A stretch of 53,705 bases of DNA from Actinomycetota bacterium (GTDB lineage Bacteria; Actinomycetota; Actinomycetes; Mycobacteriales; Micromonosporaceae), in NCBI GenBank assembly GCA_005885555.1, contig VAWN01000043.1, positions 46,487 to 100,191 on the forward strand, given 5' to 3'. This document shows positions 47,782 through 53,705 of the stretch, piece by piece (within the stretch, counting starts at the first letter, position 1; each line of letters begins with the position of its first letter). Made by a program: the position numbers and the translations under genes. The notes beneath the pieces are model-generated. The model was given only the letters and a program-made list of their open reading frames with translations. It was not told the DNA's origin and did no database searches.

Positions 47782-49347
47782 GTGCGCAACCGCAGGCTGT
47801 CGACGCAGATCCTGGTGAGCCAGCTGACGATCCTGGTGGCCACGGTACTGGTGGGGTTCGCGTTGTTCGCCCACGAGGAGCGCGGTCACCTCGACCGCCA
47901 GTACCGCGACCGCGCGCTCGCGATCGCCTGGACCGTGGCCGGCATCCCGACCATCCGCGAGGCGATGGAGTACGGCGACTCCGCGAACGCGGTGCAGAGT
48001 ACCGCCGAGCGGATCCGGGCGAACTCCGGCGCCGCGTACATCGTCGTCATCGACATGGACCGGGTGCGCCATTCGCACCCGAATCCGGCGCTGATCGGCC
48101 AGCAGATCGAGGAGCCGCTGGCGGTGCTCGACGGCAAGGGGCACACCGGGGTCGACCCGGGCAGCCTCGGCCCGTCCGCGAACGGCAAGGCGCCGATCTA
48201 CGGCCCCTCCGGCAACCTCGTCGGCGAGGTGTCCGCCGGCATCCTGGAACGCGACGTGGACACCGCGCTCGCCCACGAGCGGCCGGTCTTCGCACTGTAC
48301 TTCGGCATCGCGCTGGCGCTCGGTATCCTCGCCGCCTACCTGCTGGCCCGCCGGCTCAAGCGCACCACGTTCGGGTTGGAGCTGCACGAGTTCGCGACGC
48401 TGCTGCAGGAGCGGGAGGCGATGCTGCACGGCATCCGCGAAGGTGTGCTCGGCGTCGACGAGGCCGGCCGGGTCACCGTCGTCAACGACGAGGCGCGGCG
48501 GCTGCTCGGGCTGCACACCATCGCGCTGGGCCGGCCGCTGGCCGAACTACTGCCGGCGGGGCGGCTGCGCGACGTGCTCACCGGTACCCTCGGCGGCCCG
48601 GACGAGACCGTGCTGACCGACGAGTACTGCCTCGTGGTCAACCGGATGCCGGTGTGCCTGCAGGGCCGCCGGCTCGGCGCGGTGGTGACCGTGCGGGACC
48701 GCACCGAGCTGGTCGGGGTGCTGCGCGAGCTGGACAGCGTGCGCGGCCTGACCGACGCGTTGCGCGCGCAGCAGCACGAGTTCGCCAACCGCATCCACAC
48801 TCTCGCCGGGCTCATCGAGCTCGGCGACCAGGCGCAGGCGCTGGCGTTCATCACGGAGCTCAGCGCCCGGCAGGACACCGACGCCCGGTCGATCCGCGAA
48901 CGCATCGGCAACCCGCTCGTCGCCGCGCTGCTGTTGGCCAAGCAGGCGGTCGCCGCCGAGCGCGGGGTCACCCTGGAGCTGACCGCGGAGTCGGTCCTCG
49001 GCGAGGCGCCGGACCGGTCCCGGGTGCTGCTGACCGTGCTCGGCAACCTGCTCGACAACGCGATCGACGCGGGCCGGGCGGTCCAGCTCCACCTGGTCGA
49101 GGACCCGGTCGGCGGGATCACGGTACGGGTGTCCGACGACGGGCCGGGGATCGCGCCCGATGCGGCGGCGCGGGTGTTCCAGGACGGGTACACCACCAAG
49201 CAGCCGCGCGGGCCGCTGCGCCGCGGCCTGGGACTGGCCCTGGTCCAGCGGGTCGTCACGCAGGCCGGTGGGACGGTGCGGGTCCGTCCCGGTCCGGGTG
49301 CGCAGTTCACGGTACTGCTTCCGCCCGCGGAGGTGACCGTCGGATGA
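47782..49347 (+). CDS. Sensor histidine kinase, CitA/DcuS family
   Basis: The 521-residue kinase has an N-terminal membrane helix (LVSQLTILVATVLVGFALFA), an extracytoplasmic PDC-type sensor (about 35-165), a second helix (FALYFGIALALGILAAYLLA) and a PAS domain. The dimerisation His motif AQQHEFANRIHTLAGLIELG and a C-terminal HATPase (LLDNAIDAG, SDDGPGIAPDAA, GLGLALVQRVV) follow. The family senses citrate or C4-dicarboxylates. GTG 47782 is chosen. It overlaps the regulator start (ATGA). It is divergent from the ABC importer, which it may or may not control. Confidence 0.93.
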   Translation: MRNRRLSTQILVSQLTILVATVLVGFALFAHEERGHLDRQYRDRALAIAWTVAGIPTIREAMEYGDSANAVQSTAERIRANSGAAYIVVIDMDRVRHSHPNPALIGQQIEEPLAVLDGKGHTGVDPGSLGPSANGKAPIYGPSGNLVGEVSAGILERDVDTALAHERPVFALYFGIALALGILAAYLLARRLKRTTFGLELHEFATLLQEREAMLHGIREGVLGVDEAGRVTVVNDEARRLLGLHTIALGRPLAELLPAGRLRDVLTGTLGGPDETVLTDEYCLVVNRMPVCLQGRRLGAVVTVRDRTELVGVLRELDSVRGLTDALRAQQHEFANRIHTLAGLIELGDQAQALAFITELSARQDTDARSIRERIGNPLVAALLLAKQAVAAERGVTLELTAESVLGEAPDRSRVLLTVLGNLLDNAIDAGRAVQLHLVEDPVGGITVRVSDDGPGIAPDAAARVFQDGYTTKQPRGPLRRGLGLALVQRVVTQAGGTVRVRPGPGAQFTVLLPPAEVTVG

Positions 49348-50021
49348 TCAGTACCCTCGTCGTCGACGACGACTACCGGGTCGCGGGCATCCACGCCGCC
49401 TACGTCGCGAAGGTCGACGGGTTCGCGGTCGTCGGCCAGGCGCACACCGCCGCCGAAGCGCTGGAGTTCACCGCGGCGCACGCGCCCGACCTGATGCTGC
49501 TCGACCTGTACCTGCCCGACGCGGACGGGTTGTCGGTGATGCGCCGGCTCGGCGAGACCGAGGGGCACCGGCCCGACGTCCTCGCGGTGACCGCCGCCCG
49601 CGACATCACCAGCGTCCGCACCGCGATCCAGCTCGGTGCGGTCAACTATCTCGTCAAGCCGTTCCGGTTCGCGGCGCTACGGGACCGCCTCGTCGCGTAC
49701 CGGGACCTGCGCGCCCGGCTGACCGAACTGGAAGAGGCCGACCAGGAGGACGTCGACGGGATCCTCGGTCTGCTGCGCGGGCCGGCGCTGCCGCCGGTAC
49801 CGGCCAAGGGGCACTCGGCGCCGACCCTGGCACTGGTGCGCGACGCGATCCGCGGCGCCGACCACGACCTGTCCGCCGCGGAGGTCGCCGCGCTGGTCGG
49901 GATCAGCCGCCCGACGGCGCAGCGGTACCTGGCGTACCTCGTGCAGCACGGCGTGGTACGGCTGCAGTTGCGCTACGGCAGCACCGGCCGGCCCGAGCAC
50001 CGCTACCGCATCGACCGCTGA
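49344..50021 (+). CDS. Response regulator, CitB/DcuR family
   Basis: This 225-residue protein has a receiver domain with LVVDDDYRVAGIHAAY (acid pocket), phosphoacceptor in LMLLDLYLPDADGL, and NYLVKPFRF. A helical linker and a C-terminal HTH (LSAAEVAALVGISRPTAQRY) follow. ATG 49344 overlaps the kinase stop; GGAGG lies 11 nt upstream. The pair likely switches on organic-acid uptake or catabolism genes. Confidence 0.94.
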   Translation: MISTLVVDDDYRVAGIHAAYVAKVDGFAVVGQAHTAAEALEFTAAHAPDLMLLDLYLPDADGLSVMRRLGETEGHRPDVLAVTAARDITSVRTAIQLGAVNYLVKPFRFAALRDRLVAYRDLRARLTELEEADQEDVDGILGLLRGPALPPVPAKGHSAPTLALVRDAIRGADHDLSAAEVAALVGISRPTAQRYLAYLVQHGVVRLQLRYGSTGRPEHRYRIDR

Positions 50022-50057
50022 CTTCCGGCCGCGCGTCAGCTTCCGGCCGCGCGTCAG
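50022..50057. repeat. Perfect 18-bp tandem duplication at convergent gene ends
   Basis: cttccggccgcgcgtcag occurs at 50022-50039 and 50040-50057. It starts directly after the response-regulator stop codon, and the panB stop (tca, 50054-50056) lies at the end of the second copy. Confidence 0.95.
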
Positions 50058-50890
50058 AAGGTGTGCTCCCCGGCGGGGAACTCGCCGTCGCGTACCTCGG
50101 TCGCGAACCGCTGTACCGCGTCGGTCAGCACCCCGGCCAGGTCGGCGTACCGCTTGACGAAGCGCGGCGCCTTGCCGGTACGCAGGCCGGCCAGGTCCTG
50201 CCAGACGAGCACCTGCGCGTCGCAGTCCGGCCCGGCGCCGATGCCGATCGTCGGGATCGCGAGGTCGTGGGTGACCCGCTTGGCCACCTCGCCCGGCACC
50301 ATCTCCAGTACCACCGCGAAAGCGCCCGCCTCGGCCACCGCGTGCGCGTCGGCGACCACGTCCTCGGCCGCGTCGCCGCGCCCCTGCACCCGGTACCCGC
50401 CGAGCACGTGCTCGCTCTGCGGGGTGAAGCCGACGTGCGCCATCACCGGGATCCCGGCCGCGGTCATGGCGGCGATCTGCGGGGCCACCCGCCGGCCGCC
50501 CTCCAGCTTCACCGCGTGCGCGCCGCCCTCCTTGAGGAACCGGACGCCGGTGCGCAACGCCTGCGTCGGCCCCTCCTCGTACGAGCCGAACGGCATGTCC
50601 GCCACGACGAGCGTGCGCTGCGTGGCCCGGGCCACCGCACGGACGAGCGGCAGCAGTTCGTCGACGGTGACCGGCAGGGTCGTCTCGTACCCGAACACGT
50701 TGTTCGCGGCCGAGTCACCGACCAGCAGCACCGGGATGCCGGCCGCGTCGAACAGTCCGGCGGTGTACTGGTCGTAGCTGGTGAGCATCGCCCACCGCTC
50801 GCCGCGCTGCTTGGCGAGCAACAGATCGCGGGTGCGTACCCGACGGGTTGCCGGGCCGCCGTAGAGGGACGGCACCTCGGACTGGGACAT
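50054..50890 (-). CDS. panB: 3-methyl-2-oxobutanoate hydroxymethyltransferase
   Basis: This 278-residue enzyme catalyses the first step of pantothenate synthesis, adding a hydroxymethyl group from 5,10-methylene-THF to 2-oxoisovalerate. Signatures are [94 protein letters not shown] and [18 protein letters not shown] 50890 has GAGGAG upstream. It is convergent with the response-regulator gene. In M. tuberculosis panB lies near the RNase H/Nif3 genes (remembered). Confidence 0.97.
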   Translation of the reverse strand: MSQSEVPSLYGGPATRRVRTRDLLLAKQRGERWAMLTSYDQYTAGLFDAAGIPVLLVGDSAANNVFGYETTLPVTVDELLPLVRAVARATQRTLVVADMPFGSYEEGPTQALRTGVRFLKEGGAHAVKLEGGRRVAPQIAAMTAAGIPVMAHVGFTPQSEHVLGGYRVQGRGDAAEDVVADAHAVAEAGAFAVVLEMVPGEVAKRVTHDLAIPTIGIGAGPDCDAQVLVWQDLAGLRTGKAPRFVKRYADLAGVLTDAVQRFATEVRDGEFPAGEHTF

Positions 50891-50973
50891 CGATGTCTCC
50901 TCGGGCTCCTCGAGGCCGCGTCGCGCGGTCCCCGGGCGTGTGCCTCGATGGTCCCACCGGAAACGCGCGCGGG

Positions 50974-52815
50974 TCAGGGCCGAGTGGAAGATGTCACAGC
51001 AATATCGGCGCTCGCGTTGGGGACCGTTTCCGGCTCGGGGCGGGCGGTTTCGCGGAACCGGTTGGTGATAGGCAGCCGCCGGTCCCGGCCGAAGGCCTTG
51101 ATCGATATCTTGGTACCCGGTGCCGCCTGCCGCCGCTTGTACTCCGCCAGGTCCACCATGCGCAGCACCCGGTCGACGAGCGCCGGGTCGTGCCCGGCCG
51201 CCACCAGCCCGTCGCGTCCCAGATCCCCGTCGATGTACCCGGCGAGGATCGCGTCCAGTACCGCGTAGTCGGGCAGCGAGTCGGAGTCGAGCTGGCCGGG
51301 GCGCAGTTCGGCGCTGGGCGCCTTGGTGATGGAGCTCTCCGGGATCGGCGGTGCCTCGTCGCGCTGCGCCGCCGCGGCGTTGCGGTACCGGGCCAGCCGG
51401 TACACCAGCGTCTTGGGTACGTCCTTGAGCGGGTTGAACCCGCCGACCGAGTCGCCGTACAGCGTCGAGTACCCGACCGCCAGCTCGCTCTTGTTGCCGG
51501 TGGTGAGCACGAGGTGCCCTTCCTGGTTGGACAGCGCCATGAGGATCACCCCGCGCACCCGCGCCTGCAGGTTCTCCACCGCCAGCCCGGACAGCGTCAT
51601 GTTCGCCAGGAACGCGTCGACCATCGGCTGGATCGGCACGACCCGGTGGTCCAGGCCGGCCCGCTTGGCGAGGTCGGCGGCGTCGTCGCGGGAGCCCTCC
51701 GACGAGTACGAGCTGGGCATGGACACCCCGGTCACGTGCGCCGGCCCGAGCGCGTCGCAGGCGATCGCGGCGACGACCGAGGAGTCGATGCCGCCGGACA
51801 GTCCCAGTACCACCGACGGGAACCCGTTCTTGCGCACGTAGTCGCGCAGCCCGAGGACCAGTGCCTGCCAGATCTCCGCTTCGTCGGCCACCCGGCCGGC
51901 GATCCCGCCGTCGGCGCGCGGGCCGGGCGGTGTGGGTACCACATCGGGGAGAGCGACCCGCTCGACCCGCATCGGATCGCGGACCGCGGGCACGTCGGTG
52001 TCCACCTCGTCATCCGATTCGGGCGTGGTGGCTGGGAGGTCGACGTCGTGCACCAGCAGGTGCGGGCTGAACTGCGGCGCGCGGGCCAGCAGCCGGCCGT
52101 CGGCCGCGACCACCATCGAGTCGCCGTCGAACACCAGCTCGTCCTGGCCGCCGACCATGTTGACGTAGGCCACCGCGGCGCACGCCTCGCGGGCCCGCCG
52201 GGACACCAGTTCCAGCCGCACGTCGTCCTTGTTCAGCTCGTACGGCGAGGCGTTGAGGTTGACCACCAGCCCGACCCCGGCGGCGCAGGCGACCGCGAAC
52301 GGCCCGCCGGCCTGCCAGATGTCCTCGCAGACGGTCAGCGCGACGTCGACGCCGCCCAGGCGCACCACGCGCAGCGTGTCGCCGGGCACGAAGTAGCGGT
52401 CCTCGTCGAAGACGCCGTAGTTGGGCAGGTGGTGCTTGTAGTAGGTGGTGACGATCCGGCCGCCGGACAGCAGCGCCAGGGCGTCGCGCGGTCCGCGGTC
52501 CGGCTCGGCCGCCGCGGACAGCCGCGCCGGGCCGTCGGCGTCCAGGTAGCCCACCGCGACGGCGATCCCGCCGAGGCCGTCGCGCTCCAGGTCGGCCGCG
52601 AGGCGGTGCAGCGCGTCGCGGGACGCCGCGACGAACGACTCGCGGAACACCAGGTCTTCCACGGGGTACCCGGTGAGCATCATCTCCGGGAAGGCGACCA
52701 GCTGGGCCCCGGCGTCGGCGGCGCGGCGGGTCCACTCGCGGACGGTTGCCGCGTTTCCGGGCAGGTCCCCGACGGTGGCGTCCACCTGGGCGAGTGCGAG
52801 GCGCAGTGTCGGCAT
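50974..52815 (-). CDS. nadE: Glutamine-dependent NAD+ synthetase
   Basis: The 613-residue enzyme has an N-terminal nitrilase-type glutaminase with the Glu-Lys-Cys triad ([44 protein letters not shown]). Its C-terminal synthetase has the ATP loop [20 protein letters not shown] and [20 protein letters not shown]. It converts deamido-NAD to NAD using glutamine. ATG 52815 is chosen because the longer frame upstream lies antisense to the divergent oxidoreductase gene. Confidence 0.96.
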   Translation of the reverse strand: MPTLRLALAQVDATVGDLPGNAATVREWTRRAADAGAQLVAFPEMMLTGYPVEDLVFRESFVAASRDALHRLAADLERDGLGGIAVAVGYLDADGPARLSAAAEPDRGPRDALALLSGGRIVTTYYKHHLPNYGVFDEDRYFVPGDTLRVVRLGGVDVALTVCEDIWQAGGPFAVACAAGVGLVVNLNASPYELNKDDVRLELVSRRAREACAAVAYVNMVGGQDELVFDGDSMVVAADGRLLARAPQFSPHLLVHDVDLPATTPESDDEVDTDVPAVRDPMRVERVALPDVVPTPPGPRADGGIAGRVADEAEIWQALVLGLRDYVRKNGFPSVVLGLSGGIDSSVVAAIACDALGPAHVTGVSMPSSYSSEGSRDDAADLAKRAGLDHRVVPIQPMVDAFLANMTLSGLAVENLQARVRGVILMALSNQEGHLVLTTGNKSELAVGYSTLYGDSVGGFNPLKDVPKTLVYRLARYRNAAAAQRDEAPPIPESSITKAPSAELRPGQLDSDSLPDYAVLDAILAGYIDGDLGRDGLVAAGHDPALVDRVLRMVDLAEYKRRQAAPGTKISIKAFGRDRRLPITNRFRETARPEPETVPNASADIAVTSSTRP

Positions 52816-52824
52816 ATCCCCATT

Positions 52825-53705
52825 ATGGTTGGCCCCATGCTGGTCGGCTTCGGGCTGCCGGTGTCCGGCGCGTGGGCGCATCCGGACGCGGTACGCCGGT
52901 TCGCGGTGCACGCGCAGGAGTTGGGGTACCACTGCCTGTGGACGTTCTCCCGTCTGCTCGCCGGTGCCGACCAGGACGTCGACCCGGTGTACCGCAGCGT
53001 GCTGGACCCGTTGGTGTCCCTCGCCTTCGCCGCCGCGCACACGACGCGGATCCGGCTCGGGGTGGCGGTGGTGAACCTGCCGTTCGTCGCGCCGGTGTAC
53101 CTCGCCAAGCAGGCGGCGACCCTGGACGTGCTGTCCGGTGGCCGGCTGGATCTGGGACTGGGCGTCGGCTGGTCGCCGGTCGAGTTCGCGGCGACCGGCG
53201 CGTCGACCGAACGCCGCGGCCCGCGCACCGTGGAGTACCTGGAGGTGCTGCGGACGCTGTGGGCCGGCGAGACCGGCGGGTACCGCGGCGAGTTCTACAC
53301 GGTGCCGGCGGGCTGGATGCTGCCCAGGCCGGTGCAGCGACCCGGCCCGCCGATCCTGCTCGGCGGTTCGGCACCGGCGGCGCTGCGCCGGGCCGGCCGG
53401 CTCGCGGACGGCTGGATCAGCCGCAGCGGCCAGGACCTGTCGCGCCTGCCCGAAGACATCGCGACCGTGCGGTCGGGCGCTGCGGCGGCGGGGCGGGACC
53501 CGGCAGCCGTCCGCATCGTGTGCCGCGGGGTGGTACGGCCGGGCGAGCGGGGTCCGCTGCTGTCCGGCTCGTTCGCACAGATCCGTCTTGACGTCCAGCG
53601 GTTGGCGGAGTTCGGCGTGACGGAGCTGTTCTACGACCTCAACTGGGACCCGCTGGTCGGCTCGCCGGACGCCGATCCCGGTACCGCGGTGCGCCGCGCG
53701 GAGGA
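52825..53705 (+). CDS. LLM-class F420-dependent oxidoreductase (partial)
   Basis: The reading frame runs off the right edge. It shows the bacterial luciferase-like TIM barrel: VGFGLPVSGAWAHPDAVRRF, AAHTTRIRLGVAVVNLPFVA, LAKQAATLDVLSGGRLDLGL plus GVGWSPVEFAATG, and PPILLGGSAPAALRRAGRLA plus DGWIS. In actinobacteria such proteins mostly use coenzyme F420, matching the npdG gene in this window. The start is ATG 52825 or ATG 52837. It diverges from nadE across a very short gap. Confidence 0.92.
   Translation, partial: MVGPMLVGFGLPVSGAWAHPDAVRRFAVHAQELGYHCLWTFSRLLAGADQDVDPVYRSVLDPLVSLAFAAAHTTRIRLGVAVVNLPFVAPVYLAKQAATLDVLSGGRLDLGLGVGWSPVEFAATGASTERRGPRTVEYLEVLRTLWAGETGGYRGEFYTVPAGWMLPRPVQRPGPPILLGGSAPAALRRAGRLADGWISRSGQDLSRLPEDIATVRSGAAAAGRDPAAVRIVCRGVVRPGERGPLLSGSFAQIRLDVQRLAEFGVTELFYDLNWDPLVGSPDADPGTAVRRAE

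Overview
The window is very GC-rich DNA with GC3-biased genes, frequent GTG/TTG starts and overlapping stop/start junctions. It contains actinobacterial families (DUF3052, AhpE-type peroxiredoxin, homodimeric AceE, NpdG-type F420 reductase, fused RNase HI/phosphatase, lysine-rich histone-like protein). A Micromonosporaceae-like actinomycete is the best guess; an Actinocatenispora-like genome would fit, but that is only inferred. A striking text-level habit is enrichment of GTAC: Val before a C-starting codon is often GTA, and Gly-Thr is often GGT ACC.

Layout. 1-1.1 kb: decayed left edge with the 3' end of an unknown gene, an IS3-type transposase remnant and the tail of an aldo/keto reductase. 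1.1-11.5 kb: secreted protein with two copies of a four-cysteine domain, pyruvate dehydrogenase E1 (aceE), YjbQ protein, ABC exporter with a GbsR/MarR-type regulator, MarR plus fused branched-chain 2-oxoacid dehydrogenase E1, then DUF3052 and ahpE. 11.5-17.1 kb: tRNA-Val(UAC) followed by an accessory block (HTH protein, zinc-ribbon ORF, zinc-finger XRE-TPR regulator, SLOG-like protein, truncated gene) and an ATPase-LuxR regulator flanked by a 25-bp imperfect direct repeat. 17.1-23.7 kb: Kef-type antiporter, secreted phosphoesterase, secreted 1376-residue S53 peptidase with kelch repeats. 23.9-27.7 kb: MarR regulator and a complete pyrroloquinoline quinone operon, pqqA-pqqC-pqqDE(fused)-pqqB. 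27.7-30.9 kb: lipoprotein, primase/polymerase domain protein, divergent XRE-TPR regulator and flavoprotein. 31-33.6 kb: overlapping operon Nif3-like / zinc-ribbon coiled coil / RNase HI-phosphatase. 33.6-38.8 kb: frameshifted acyltransferase-SGNH gene, DUF3311 plus monocarboxylate symporter, TauE/SafE exporter, RNase P RNA. 38.8-42.5 kb: repeat- and remnant-rich gap, amidase, anti-sigma/anti-anti-sigma pair, histone-H1-like gene. 42.5-53.7 kb: RNB ribonuclease, NpdG, nitrate/taurine/thiamine-type ABC transporter, citrate/dicarboxylate-type two-component pair, panB, nadE and the start of an F420-dependent LLM oxidoreductase.

How it works together. aceE, DUF3052, ahpE, the Nif3/zinc-ribbon/RNase H operon and panB lie close together in Mycobacterium tuberculosis as well (remembered, not searched). 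The window therefore looks like a conserved actinobacterial core segment opened by accessory blocks, the largest next to the tRNA gene. The PQQ operon is self-contained, with a readable promoter and a MarR-type palindrome upstream. No PQQ-dependent dehydrogenase is visible in the window.

Beyond the genes, the window contains several short tandem duplications (16-22 bp), three of which cover gene ends. It also has a perfect 13-bp hairpin enclosing the ahpE ribosome-binding site, two possible leader ORFs, and strong intrinsic-terminator-type hairpins. No CRISPR array, replication origin, integrase or intact transposase was recognised.
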